Assembly (NCBI GenBank): GCA_963693365.1
Contig: CAVNZM010000012.1
Span: 3,348,001-3,412,000, forward strand
Origin: Amoebidium appalachense
Taxonomy: Eukaryota; Ichthyosporea
Direction: 5' to 3'
Length of the DNA stretch: 64,000 nt
Shown: positions 22,241 through 33,040 of the stretch, in pieces
Position numbering within the stretch: the stretch's first letter is position 1
How the letters are laid out: each line of letters starts with the position of its first letter
Made by a program: the position numbers and the translations under genes
The notes under the pieces: model-generated
What the model saw: only the letters and a program-made list of their open reading frames with translations
What the model was told of the DNA's origin: nothing
Database searches by the model: none

Positions 22241-22491
22241 TATATATCATATATCATGCGGCATGTGTTACTTTCGCGTTATTGGTTTCCTAGCACGAGA
22301 TATTCAGCACACAGTTGGGGTTGTGGGGGCAGTGTACACCTACAATATCAGGGGTACCGCGCGGCAAAAACACCCCCCCGGGGGGGGGGGGGGGGGGGGG
22401 GGTCCCGCGTGCGATGGTGCACTAATTATTACGTTAACTAGGCAGCCTGAGGGTATAGCATCAACGTTATTATATGTGCTGCTGAGTTTCT
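22241..22491. other. Decayed repeat end and poly-G run left of the Polinton
   Basis: Partial repeat unit, then C and G runs around 22,373-22,402. The composition changes to GC-rich coding sequence at about 22,515, marking the left limit of recognisable Polinton DNA. No terminal inverted repeat is seen here. Confidence 0.4.
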
Positions 22492-23130
22492 TTGGTTGTA
22501 CACCCGTCACCAGTCAATTTATTGGTGTTGGCGCCCACCTGTGACACCACCTCGGAAGACTGGGGTCACATAGACGGCCTGACGGTGGATGAGCTGGGTG
22601 CAGCCGTGGATGCCCTCAACACGGCCATTGCCGAGCAGCCCGAGTCAGTGACCCGCCTGCGGCTGGTGGTGGTGGACATGGACAGCAAGGGCAGGGTGCT
22701 ACGCCGGTACGGGGACCTGAGCACGGCCCTACCCCCCTCCAAGCTGTGCACCATGTACTTGGCCCACTCCCAGAAGCTGGGGCACTTCACGGCCATCACC
22801 TCGAGTGTCAGCACGGCCATCGAGCGCCTGCGGCACGACAACCACACGGGGGAGGCACGTCGGAGCCTCAGCACCTGCTTCCACTGCAACCAGACCGTGC
22901 AAGCCAAGAACATGGGGGTGCACCGTTGTGTGAACCGGTGTGAGAACTGTGGATCAAAGGGGGACCGCAACGACCAGGCCAACGCCTGTGTGTGGACCCC
23001 CGAGCGCCGTCTGCAGCTTGCACCGTGGGGCAGGGGAGGAGGCATGGCCTTACCGTTGTGACGACTGCTGTGGTCTCTTCCCTTCAGCCAAGTGCATGGC
23101 CAACCACAGCACCAGGCTCAAGGGGGTGGG
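22492..23130 (+). pseudogene. Polinton DNA polymerase B, N-terminal zinc-rich part (5' fragment)
   Basis: From about 22,515 the frame reads a helical segment and then paired Cys/His motifs: CFHCNQTVQAKNMGVHRC, CENCGSKGD and, after a one-base shift near 23,030, YRCDDCCGLFPSAKCMANHS. Cys-rich fingers precede the exonuclease domain in Polinton polymerases. The fragment stops at the insertion of a miniature LTR element (target duplication GTGGG, 23,126-23,130) and resumes at 24,380. The first residues after the ATG at 22,492 come from non-Polinton-like sequence, so the true N-terminus is probably lost. Confidence 0.65.
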
Positions 23131-23638
23131 TGTTGGAGTGCAGACTTACGCTCACTCCACAATATGTGTATGTTAGCTTTACAATTGGTTCCGTGTACAC
23201 AGACACACGCTGACACTCGATCACCACATGCACATCTGCATAGTTGAGGAATGTTGCCAATTGTGTTTTGACTGCAAACGATTGGTTCACTGGTCCCAGA
23301 GATCTCTAAATGAAAGTAACCAATCCGATTAGCACCTGGCATCCGGATTACATTCCAGACTGCTGCCCCACGGGTATATAAGCCACGTCTCTGCCAGGTG
23401 CAGACATGGAGTTAAGTCATGGAGTTAAGTCATGGAGTTCAGTCATGGAGTTCAGTCATGGAGTTCAGTCATGGAGTTCAGACATGGAGTTCAGTCATGG
23501 AGTTCAGTCATGGAGTTCAGTCATGGAGTTCAGTCATGGAGTTCAGTCATGGAGTTAACACACTGAAAGCAGTAAAAAACGGGTCAGCGCCCAAGCGCGC
23601 CACGACGACCCTAGTCACAGCGGACTCTACTTCCAACA
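23131..23638 (+). repeat. Left LTR of the miniature LTR element
   Basis: 508 bp, TGTTGG...CCAACA. It contains CCAAT near 23,320, a TATATAAG box near 23,373 and about 12 copies of a 13-bp unit (CATGGAGTTCAGT) at 23,405-23,560. Confidence 0.88.
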
Positions 23639-23946
23639 GGGTTATGGGCCCAGACACGACACCGCGGCCTCTAACTTCACGTCCCCTACGACGCCTTGAA
23701 CGGAGGAGCCAGAAACCGACTTCTAGGCTGTACCCTACACCCGCGAGCGTATTTCCGTGAAGTAGAGACTTTCGCTTCCACAAACTCCATCCGCAGCAGC
23801 CTGCGACATCAATGTGAACGTCAAGTATTCCACTTCATTGGCGGGGCACGCACCACAGTGGAATGCACACCCCGGTCTACCCTGCAAGCAGCCACACTCA
23901 CTCTCTCTTCTCTAGTGGTGTGTACACTTCTCCAATTGGGTAGGGG

Positions 23947-24379
23947 TGTTGGAGTGCAGACTTACGCTCACTCCACAATATGTGTATGTTAGCTTTACAA
24001 TTGGTTCCGTGTACACAGACACACGCTGACACTCGATCACCACATGCACATCTGCATAGTTGAGGAATGTTGCCAATTGTGTTTTGACTGCAAACGATTG
24101 GTTCACTGGTCCCAGAGATCTCTAAATGAAAGTAACCAATCCGATTAGCACCTGGCATCCGGATTACATTCCAGACTGCTGCCCCACGGGTATATAAGCC
24201 ACGTCTCTGCCAGGTGCAGAAATGGAGTTCAGTCATGGAGTTCAGTCATGGAGTTGAGTCATGGAGTAAAGACATGGAGTTCAGTCATGGAGTTAACACA
24301 CTGAAAGCAGTAAAAAAACGGGTCAGCGCCCAAGCGCGCCACGACGAGGGCCTAGTCACAGCGGACTCTACTTCCAACA
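23947..24379 (+). repeat. Right LTR of the miniature LTR element
   Basis: 433 bp. It matches the left LTR almost exactly except for fewer copies (about six) of the 13-bp unit, which explains nearly all the length difference. Confidence 0.88.
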
Positions 24380-27300
24380 GTGGGGGCCAGGGCCGACGGC
24401 CGGCAACAATCCTTCTGTGACACCGTGTTCTGGTGCCGGCTGGCCACGTGCACCCACGGTCTGCAGGGACCGTACCGGGTGTTTGGCAGTGGGGATGATG
24501 CCCGTAGGGTGTGTGTGTCGGGCAACCCTGCCGGCCGGTTCCTCTACAAGTTCAAGTACGCCAGCGTGTGCCGGCTACGTCGGTTGCACACCGCCCAGGA
24601 GCAAGGGGGGTACGATGCAGGTGCAGATGCGGGAGCCAACGACGAGGGGGAGGACTGGGCCTGGGGCACGGACACGGAGGAGGACTCGGATGCCGAGGAT
24701 GCCGACTCAGACCCCCCACCCGGCCTTGCCGACTCGTCGGACGACGAAGGTGACGATGATGACAACGGCGATGGCATCGACCTCATGCAGATGTCTGAGG
24801 GGGAGGGGGATGACGGGGGTGAGCACGGGGGCAAGAAGAAGGACGACACGTGGACACAGCACCTGTGCACCGACTACGACTGCAAGGGCTGTGGGGGGTA
24901 CATGCCCGGCAACCACACGTGCCTCATACGCAGCAAGCGTGACCAGCGACGTGTGTACATGTGCACGCACACGGATGCAGACGGCACGGCGTGCGACAGG
25001 GTGGCGTGCTACTCCAACGAGCATGGGCAGGGGGAGGAGGGGGAGGAGGGGGAGGGGGAGGGGGGAGAGTCACCTGCACGGCAGAGGGCCAGGGTGGATG
25101 GTGCCGACGGCAGGGTGGGTGCACACGTGTGCAAACGGCACGTGCCCGACGACGATGGCAGCAGGGGGCCGTGGAAGCAGACCCGGCAGCCCATTAGGGA
25201 CATCGTGCTGGACTTCGAGACCATGCCCGTGCCTGCCCCCGACCACACGGCCGAAAACCCCCCACTTCATCCACATCGTGTACCACGCCGTGGCCATGTA
25301 CGTCGAGCCAATAGACGGCCAGCCCTCAACCCCCATCGTCTTCTGGCCGGAGGACTCGGCCGACGGCAAGAACGGGTGGGATGTGCTGATGGAGGACCAC
25401 CACCACGTGATTGACAAGGTGGTGGCATGGCTGTTCGACACACCAGCCCATGCCGGCGGCCGGGTGTACTGCCACAACGGCAGCGGCTTTGACTTCCACT
25501 TTGTGACCAAGAGGGTGGTGGGCAGCCAGGACTACGTGTACGTGCCCATCATGGCCAACAGCAAGATCAAGTCCTGCCGTATACGCCACTACGTCAAGAA
25601 TGCTGGTGCACCAGCAGCCCCCGTGCCCATGCGGGTGGATGGTGATGGTGATGGTGATGGTGCCGATGGCCATGGCCATGGCCACGATGGCAATGGCCAT
25701 GGTGATGGCCATGGTGATGGCCATGGTGATGTGCAGCAGCAGGCAGCAGCAGCAGCAGCAGCAGGCACCGGCCGGAAGAGGAGGCACGGGGGGCAGAGGG
25801 GGGACGGCAGCCGCACGACGGTGGTGGAGCTGACGTTCGTGGACACCCTCAACTTCCTCACCATGTCGCTGTCGGACGCCGGCAAGGCCATGGGGTGCCA
25901 GGAGACGAAGGGCCACTTCCCCCACCGTGCAGCCACCTTTGCCAACTTCAAGGCCGGCCACATCCCCTTCCCCGGGCCCGAGGACTTTGGGGCCCAGGAC
26001 ATGAAGCCCAAGCAGCATGCTGCCTTCATGCAGTGGTGGCGGGAGGAGCAGGCACGGCTGCAGGGGCAGGCACCGGCGGGCACGTGCTACGACATTGCCC
26101 AGCAGTGTGAGGACTACTGTGTCAAGGATGTGGTGCTGCTGCAGCAGGTGGTCAAGGCCTTCATGTCGAAACTCATCGAGCTGACGGGCATCGACCCCTT
26201 CACGTGCGTCACCCTTGCTTCCCTCGCCATGCACTTCTGGATCACGCAGGCCATGCCCAAGGACGTGGCCGTGATGCGTGACCAGACCATGGGCAACGTG
26301 AACAGCAGCAAGAAGGAGCAGCAGTACATCGACTACGTCACCCACGGCCTGGGGGTGGGGCCAGACGACGTTGCACGGCACGTGGCCACCGGGTACGACC
26401 CCCACGGCAGGGCCACGGCCGATGCCAAGGCCACCCACGACGACGGCACATGCACCCACTACTTCTTCCACGGGTGTGTGTTCCATGGGTGCCCCGACTG
26501 CAACAGGCACGAGGATCTGACGATGAGGGTGGTGAAGAGGCCGGCCAGGGAGGCCTACGACAGCACCATGGCCCACGAGAGGTACATCCGTGCCCAGGGG
26601 CACAAGGTGCAGAGCATGTGGGAGTGCAGGTGGGACAGGCTGAGGCAGAGCCCCGAGGTCAAGGCTGCCCTTGCAGCACAGGCGGCACGGAGGGAGGGCA
26701 CCGGCAGGGTGGCCCCCGTGCCCACGGGCCCGGTGCAGTTCCGTGATGCCTTCTTTGGTGGCCGTACGGAGGTCATCACCCGTCACATCGAGGTCAAGGA
26801 GGAGGACTGGCCGGAGGCCGGGCTCAAGTACGTCGACGTCACCTCCCTCTACCCGTACGTGATGATTGACAAGTACATGCCGGTGGGCAAGTCACAGTGG
26901 TTCACGTCACTGCCCATCAAGACGGAGGACCACCCCACGGCCATCGTCACGGATGCCCAGGTGCTGAAGGAGAGGCTCGACAGGACGTGCCGTATGACCC
27001 CCGGCTCCCCCCAGGCCAGGACCAAGGGGTACTTTGGTGTTGCACGTGTGAGGGTGCTCCCCCCCAGGGACCTGTTCATCCCCGTGCTGCCTGTGCGTAT
27101 GACGGGTGCCCAGGGGTACGACAAGCTGGGCTTTGTGCTGTGCCGGGCCTGCAGCAGCAAGGAGGAGGCCCGGGCCACCTGCATGGACGAGGACGGCAAC
27201 CCCAGGGTACGTGAGCACACACTGTGCACACACACGGACGAGGAGAGGGCACTGGTGGGCACGTGGACGACGGAGGAGCTGAAGGTGGCCGTGCGTGATG

Positions 27301-28283
27301 GGTACACCATCCTCGACGTGTACGACGTGGTGCACTTCAAGAAACGCACCAAGAACCTCTTCCGGAAGTACGTGCAGACGTTCCTGAAGGTGAAGCTCAC
27401 CAGCACCACCGTAGATCCGGCCGACATCCCCGCCCTCGTGCACCTGTTCAAGGAACCTTACGGCATCACGGTGGCCGCCCACGAGTTCGAGCCCAACCCG
27501 GCCCTGCGTACCATCAGCAACCTGTTTCTGAACAGCCTCTGGGGCAAGCTGGTGCAGAGGGCAGGGCTGGACACCATCGAGCTTGTCGACGACGTCGACA
27601 GGCTGAGGCTGCTGGTGACGAACCCCAACCTGCTGGTGCTCGACGTCGAGCCCATCGGCGAGCAGAGGGTGGCCATCAAGTACCGGCCCAAGAAGGAGAC
27701 GGCCCCACCCCCCTCCTACGCCAACATTGCCATCGGCACGTTCGTGACGGCCCATGCCCGGCTGCACCTCTACGGGGCCCTCCGGTCCCTCTCCCCCCAG
27801 CAGGTGGTGTACATGGACACCGACTCCATCGTCTACCACTACGACAGCAGGGTGCCCCACCTCAGCCACAACATCGACTCCACCAACGGGGACTTGCTGG
27901 GCAACTGGAAGAACGAGACGTCGACACCCATCGTCGAGTTTGTGGGGGTGGCCCCCAAGACGTATGCCTACCGCACCCAGGACGGCAAGACCGACATGAA
28001 GGTCAAGGGCATCACCCTGTCCCGCCGGGCGGCCGACATGGTGAACCTCCCCAGCCTGCGCATGCTGGTGCACGGCGAGCTGCCGAGTGTGAGCGTCACC
28101 AACCACCGGCTGCTGCGGGAGCCCGTGCCCGGGGTCCCCCACAACTACCACCTGGCCAGCAAGGACCAGCGCAAGACACAGTCGGGGGCGTTCGACAAGA
28201 GGGGGGTGTTCGAGGCGGCCGACGGCAGTGTACGCAGCTACCCCATCGGGTGGGCGGCACCGGAGGGGAACCTGCAGTTTTGA
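24380..28283 (+). pseudogene. Protein-primed family B DNA polymerase, main part, one frameshift
   Basis: From 24,380 to about 25,258 the frame encodes Cys-rich segments (CRLATCTHGLQGPYR, CTDYDCKGCGGYMPGNHTC), long acidic tracts, and the first exonuclease motif IVLDFETMP. A C6 run (25,258-25,263) then shifts the frame. The rest carries Exo II (CHNGSGFDFHF), motif A DVTSLYPYV (about 26,835), motif B NLFLNSLWGKLV and motif C YMDTDS (27,810-27,827), all with expected residues. A repetitive Gly/His/Asp and poly-Ala insert lies at about 25,641-25,790. The enzyme copies the linear element DNA from a protein primer. The insertion upstream and the frameshift make it non-functional as read. Confidence 0.9.
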
Positions 28284-28746
28284 GTGGGGGGGAGGGGTAG
28301 GGGGGAGGGAGGGGGGTCAGTTAGGAGGTAGTCTAGCAGTGGAAAATTATGTGCCACTGGTGTGTTTGTTAACTTAGCATTAGAAGAAAGAAAAATGGGG
28401 TGCAGAGTGCACGGGCAGGGGGGTCACCGGCAGAAGAGGAAAAAGATGGTGTTTTTAGGCATACACCACGTGCACCGTATGCACGAGGGGAGGCAGCCAA
28501 TAAATTCAGAGCTTAATGCAAAACCAAGCATGTCCAATGTGTCCTTCGGCAAAAGCAACACCAACACCGGAACCATACACGTGTACAAGGGCGGAAGGCT
28601 TGCCAAAAAGAGCAGGCACCAGCACATATAAAAGGCACACACGTGTGCACAGACACGTCACTTTTTTCCAACACAAAAACAGTCAACATCACGAATTAGG
28701 TGAACTTCGGCCGAAACACACACACACACACTGACACGGAAAAAAA
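28284..28746 (+). promoter_or_regulatory. Intergenic region with TATA box before the VLTF3-like gene
   Basis: TATAAAAGG at 28,627-28,635 lies about 112 bases upstream of the ATG at 28,747. The open frame in this stretch (28,362-28,631) lacks recognisable features and is probably not coding. Confidence 0.45.
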
Positions 28747-28995
28747 ATGGACGAAGACACGTTGCTAAGTATGGTGGCCAACACCACGGACCCTGAGAAG
28801 CTGCTAGACCTGTGCCCCTTCCTCTACGACATGTACTGCAACACCACCACACAGCCACGGCCACGGCCACAGACACAAGGGTGCTGGTGGGCATACTGCA
28901 AGGAGAGGGAGACGTGCACGGGGGGACACGACGAATACGAGCACGACGGAGGGGACCAGGAGTACGTGTACGAGGAGGGGGGGAGGGGGGGGGGG

Positions 28996-29026
<31 letters not shown>

Positions 29027-29634
29027 CTGGGTGTACGACGGGAGGGGGTGGGAGGGCAGCGACGGGGAGGGGGAGGAAGACGTATGAGGGGTGCACGGCC
29101 TTCTGGGACAGAAAGAGGTCACAGCCATACAGACACATTAACCACTTCAAGCAGCTGCTGCAGTCGGTGCAGGGCCTGAATGCGAGTATGGGTGACATGC
29201 AGGAGGGGGTGGTGGCAGCATTCAGGGGCGTGCAAGGCATAGAGAACGCCGACCAGGCAAGGAGGGTGCTGAGACAGAACAAACTCACCCAACACTACAC
29301 ACGCGTGCCTTACATACTTAACAGGTTGTACGGGCACCCCCTCCCCAGGTTTACGTGCGAGCAGTTGGAGGTCTTGACGGGCATGTTTAAGTTTTGCTTG
29401 TCGTGGCACCGGAGACACAAGGAGGACACACGGAAGAACTTTGTGGGGTACCCCTTCCTGTTGGTGAAAATGGTAGGGTTAGTGCGTGGTATGGACGCGG
29501 GAGTAATAGCCAGGCTGGTGCCCACGGTCAAAAGCAAAGTGACTAGAGTAAAGAGCGATAGGGTGTGGGCACGGCTGGAGAGGGACCTTAAAAACTACCA
29601 CATGCTAGTGGAACATAACATGTTCTGCCTGTAG
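28747..29634 (+). CDS. VLTF3-like late transcription factor
   Basis: The C-terminal 115 of 295 residues resemble the poxvirus/NCLDV late transcription factor 3 domain: HYTRVPYILNRLYGHPLPRF, then a helix, then DTRKNFVGYPFLLVKMVGLV, and a closing basic-aromatic helix ending RVWARLERDLKNYH. This family helps late promoters recruit the viral RNA polymerase. The middle has a poly-G tract (about 28,985-29,012), read in this frame as Gly/Arg repeats; in another frame the same DNA gives an acidic stretch, so the true frame through it is uncertain. To my knowledge VLTF3 is a hallmark of large nucleocytoplasmic DNA viruses and not a core Polinton gene. Confidence 0.7.
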
Positions 29635-29766
29635 GCGGGTAGCCAGGTGCTACCTGCTCTGCATTTAGAGACAACACTGTGCACAATAGAATGGGGTTGT
29701 GGCAGGCGTGGGGTGGTAGTGGGGGTGTGCCAGCACGTGCCCACACTACCGTCGACCCGCTCAGGT
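29635..29766. other. Spacer between convergent Polinton genes
   Basis: 132 bases separate the stop of the VLTF3-like gene and the stop of the minus-strand 63-residue ORF. No feature is seen. Confidence 0.35.
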
Positions 29767-29958
29767 TTATTTGAACACCACAGGTGCCGTACGAATGGGT
29801 CTGTTGGCGTTGACGCCGGACAGTTTTACGGTGTAGGCCAGGGGACGTTGCCGAAAGTCCCGTATGGTGGACACGTCCATGACATTCAGGTTGTTGTTCT
29901 GTTCCGGGAAGATAAACGGCCTCTTGCGTGTGGGGGGCCCGCCGGGGTTGAGCTCCAT
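29767..29958 (-). CDS. Small Polinton protein of unknown function
   Basis: 63 residues, starting MELNPGGPPTRKRPFIFPE, moderately basic and with no membrane segment. It is the last of a run of minus-strand virion-type genes. Length and composition suggest a small structural or peptide-like protein, but no family is recognised. Confidence 0.4.
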   Translation of the reverse strand: MELNPGGPPTRKRPFIFPEQNNNLNVMDVSTIRDFRQRPLAYTVKLSGVNANRPIRTAPVVFK

Positions 29959-29997
29959 GATGGTGCTGCAGGCTGTTTACACTAGCACACACAATAT

Positions 29998-30219
29998 TTA
30001 AAAGTTTTGGAAGGAGCTCTGGTCGGCGGCCACGGGCCACGGTGTGTAGGTGGGGGGTCTGGGCCTCATGGTCCCCCCTGGCCCCTCGACGACGTTGCCC
30101 GGGCCGTAGAACGGGCGGGTCTGTGGTGCGGGTCGGGCGCGGTAGGGTAGGGGTACGGGGAGGGGTGCCAGCGTGTGGGGCAAAGCGTGCATGCGCATGT
30201 GCTCGGTGCTGTGTGCCAT
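29998..30219 (-). CDS. Small Pro-rich Polinton protein
   Basis: 73 residues rich in Pro and Arg, with no recognised domain. It could be a minor virion component. Compact spacing with the neighbouring minus-strand genes supports it; sequence alone does not prove it. Confidence 0.35.
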   Translation of the reverse strand: MAHSTEHMRMHALPHTLAPLPVPLPYRARPAPQTRPFYGPGNVVEGPGGTMRPRPPTYTPWPVAADQSSFQNF

Positions 30220-30250
30220 GTCTGCCGCCGCTGCTGCCTAATGACGTAGA

Positions 30251-30934
30251 TTATTTGCCGGCACCCTTCTTCCTCTTCTTCTTCTCCTTGCTGGCTGTCT
30301 TGGTGCGGTACACCCCACGGGCAGACTTAGGGACCGGGCCACCCTCGACATACCCAGCGGCATGGCTGTCCGGCACAACCCCTTGCCTGTGCACGTGTGC
30401 ACGCACGTGCGGGTGGTGTGGGTGCATGGGCATGTCCCCCCTCCCGTAGTTGGCATGATGGTGCACGGCCGCTGCCAGCCCAGGGGTGGCTGTGGGTGAA
30501 GGGGCACCGGTGGGGGTGGGCACGGGGAAGCTCGGACCATGTGGCCACGTGGGGGTGCCTGTGGGGGTGGGGTGAGCAGTAGCCGTGGCTGTTGGCGTGT
30601 ACGGTAGGCGTGGTACGCCAGTGTTGTTACCTTTGGTAGCAACCTTCAGCATGTGCAGAGCTACCCCCTTTGCTACCTTCTGGAGTTCTCCGAGGGTGTC
30701 ACGGTTCCCCAACACGGCCTCTTGCAGGTTCGGGCCACCGCCACCAACACCGCCGTCAGCAATAGCCGGCTGGCCACCGTCACCATGGTGGCCCCTTACC
30801 ACGTTGCCCAGAAGCTGGCGTGCTGCCCCCATGAACACCCCCCTCACGTAGGAGGCCACGGCAGGGTGGTCCCACCCCGTCTGGTCCTCCCTCACCCGCC
30901 TTGTGAACTCCTCCGGGCTCTCCCGCCCGAGCAT
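30251..30934 (-). CDS. Basic-tailed Polinton protein, possibly the C-terminus of the Pro-rich protein
   Basis: The first ATG-initiated product begins MLGRESPEEFTRRV, is helical for about 70 residues, then has a Pro/Thr/His-rich linker and ends in a strongly basic tail (KEKKKRKKGAGK) that could bind DNA or serve nuclear import. Its start lies one base after the stop of the upstream Pro-rich ORF. The preceding codons in this frame are also open, so a single frameshift at the adjacent T4/G5 runs (about 30,940-30,962) would fuse the two. Confidence 0.5.
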   Translation of the reverse strand: MLGRESPEEFTRRVREDQTGWDHPAVASYVRGVFMGAARQLLGNVVRGHHGDGGQPAIADGGVGGGGPNLQEAVLGNRDTLGELQKVAKGVALHMLKVATKGNNTGVPRLPYTPTATATAHPTPTGTPTWPHGPSFPVPTPTGAPSPTATPGLAAAVHHHANYGRGDMPMHPHHPHVRAHVHRQGVVPDSHAAGYVEGGPVPKSARGVYRTKTASKEKKKRKKGAGK

Positions 30935-30935
30935 G

Positions 30936-33007
30936 TCAAGGTGTTCCCGCAACCCCCTGCCAAAAGGGACTCAGCACCCCCTCCTCGTCGGGTCGGGCGG
31001 GGGACGTGGGGGGTCTCCACACAGCGGCAGCACCCCCTGTTTGCGAGACCGCCCTCTTGGTGCTTGGGTACATCGTCACGTCACCGTCATAGCCGATGGC
31101 TGCTGGGGTGGGGCTGGGGCTGGGGCTGGGGGTGGGCGTGGTGGTGGGGCCGTCAATACCAAGGGGCAGGTCTGAAAGCTTCCCCCCTCGCACACAGTAC
31201 TCATACAGGGCCTGCCTCGAGGCCTTGGGCTCTTCCTTCTTGAGTCCCCAAGCTACGAATTTGATGGCTTGGTACGGGGCGAAACCCTGCAGAGCTTGAT
31301 AATACTCGGGGTGTTTGTCCAACAACTCTTTCTCAAAGTCCCACATGGGCTCCTGGAACTCGTAATTGGCTGGTGCCAGAGCGTTTGCGACGTCCAAGAG
31401 CGTGACGTTGGACAAGGGTAGTTTCATTTTCCACACATCCAGCTCGTTGGTGGGCGTCGGTGTAGGTGTGACTGTGGGGTGGGCCTGGGACTCGGGCGTT
31501 GGGGGCGCAGGCACGAGGGGGAAGGCTTCGGCCCAAATTTGCAACGGCCACCCGCCAGACTTTGGCGGCCGTGGGGGTATCATGGCCGGCGGGTCGGGTC
31601 CACGGTAGGCAGGGGACTGGGGGTACGGCGTTGGTGCCGGTTGTAGTGGTGGGGGGAAGGGTATGGCCGGGGCAGTCGGCCTCCGCCGTGGCCCGTTACG
31701 ACCCATGGACAGGCCAGTACCGTTCCCTTTGGCGGGCGACTGTGGCGGGGGTTGAACCGTCTGCGGTGGGAAGGGTATGGGTGGTCCGTCCGGCTTGGCC
31801 GGCAGGTGGGGGGCCATGGGGGTCTGTGGGTTGAGCTCCGGGGGGAAGGGTACGGGGGTGGCCGGTTCCTTGGGTGCCTTCCAATACAAGGACTCTGGCG
31901 GGGTGGGCATGGTGGGACCGGTCATATGGGGTGCCAAGACCCCCACATGGAGTGGGGAGGGGCGGTTGGGGTCGTTGCCGGCCAGGGTAACCGGCCGTGG
32001 ACGTGGCCAGGCACTGGTCGTTGGCTCATCGTCGTCGTCATCGGGAGGCGTGTGTAGAGGTTGTACCGGGGCTACGGTGGGTCCGTGGGCTACCGCAGGC
32101 TCCACAACGTCGACGTGCTTGCTTGCCACTGCCACCGGCAGTGACCCAGGACGGGTTGTGCTGGTCCGTGTCACCGGCAGACCGGTGCCTTTCCCTTTGC
32201 CGGGCACCCTCGACCGGTCTGGCTTGGACGTCGGGAGGGGCTGGCCCGTCAAGGGGGGAAAGGGTATGGGTGGACCATTGGGCTTGGCCGGCAGGTGGGG
32301 TGCCGTGGGAGTCTGTGGGTCAAGCTCTGGGGGGAAGGCCACGGGGACACGGGGCGGGGGAGGCACCTCCCATTTCAGGGACTCTGGCAGGGTGGGCATG
32401 GTGGGGCCGGCCACATGGGGCGCCAGGGGCCCGAAGGAGGGTGCGGGCTCGTTATGGGGCCGGCGGCGTGGTGCGTTTAGGGCAGGGGTTTTGGGCGGTG
32501 GAGGTGGCTTGGGAGGTGGGGGGTACGGTATGGCCGGAGCCCGGCCCGGGGGTGTGGCCGGGACAGGTGGGGGGAGGGGTGGGGTCGGCAGGGGGGCCAC
32601 GTCGGGCAAGGGGGGCGGAGGTGCCCTAGGTCTGTTCCACACGTACGTGCTACCGTACTTGTCCTCAAAGTGCTCATAGCCAGGGTGGTAGGCTACGTCT
32701 ACCTTCACCACCTCCGGCAACCGACCACCCCACCGCTCCAGTGGCTGGTTGGGGTCCAGATATGTGTGGGCCTTCTTGAAAAATGCCTCAACCCCACCCC
32801 TGACCAACGCCTTGTAGCTATGTCGGAGTAGTGAAAGTTTGGGAGTCCCAAAGTACCCAACGGTCACGTGGTCTCCCGCCACTTGCCTGAATGCACGTCT
32901 TCCGGGTACTGGTACTTGACAGTGTACCTGCCCAGGGGCCAAACCCTACTCGTCTCAGAGTCCAAGTCATCAGCGTGCCCATGAGGCTGCTGCACGTTGG
33001 GGGACAT
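30936..33007 (-). CDS. Large Pro-rich virion-type protein, N-terminus in a shifted frame
   Basis: The likely start is the ATG at 33,005-33,007 (MSPNVQQPHGHADDL, then RVWPLGRYTVKYQYPE). A one-base shift near 32,885 leads into a 650-residue frame with a short globular part (VTVGYFGTPKLSLLRHSY, VDVAYHPGYEHF). A very Pro-rich region follows that contains two diverged copies of about 110 residues, each with a GPTMPT-PESL block and a PHLPAKP-GPPIPFPP block. A globular C-terminal segment (PLSNVTLLDVANALAPANYE) closes it. No enzymatic motif is seen. Position next to capsid genes suggests a structural role, perhaps linking core and shell. Confidence 0.55.
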
Positions 33008-33040
33008 GGTGGACACGGTGTTGTTGTAAACTGGTGTTTA

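Larger units (their letters stand above)
23131..24379 (+). mobile_element. Miniature copia-type LTR element (TRIM) inserted in the polymerase gene
   Basis: Two long direct repeats start TGTTGG and end CCAACA, flanked by the 5-bp duplication GTGGG (23,126-23,130 and 24,380-24,384). The internal part is only 308 bp and has no ORF of note. Right after the left LTR, GGGTTATGGGCCCAG matches the complement of the initiator tRNA-Met anticodon arm, the half-tRNA primer type known from copia elements. It must have been moved by proteins of another element. Confidence 0.85.

Noticed and set aside
24417-25255. N-terminal part of the long plus-strand frame that starts at 24,417
   Set aside because: In this stretch the Cys-rich fingers and the exonuclease motif are in another frame; only the part after about 25,258 is real polymerase.
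25326-26786. 486-codon minus-strand frame opposite the polymerase
   Set aside because: It is the antisense shadow of GC-rich polymerase codons; the plus strand has all polymerase motifs.
28362-28631. 89-codon frame before the VLTF3-like gene
   Set aside because: The TATA box of the next gene lies at its end and the product has no features; it is more likely promoter DNA.
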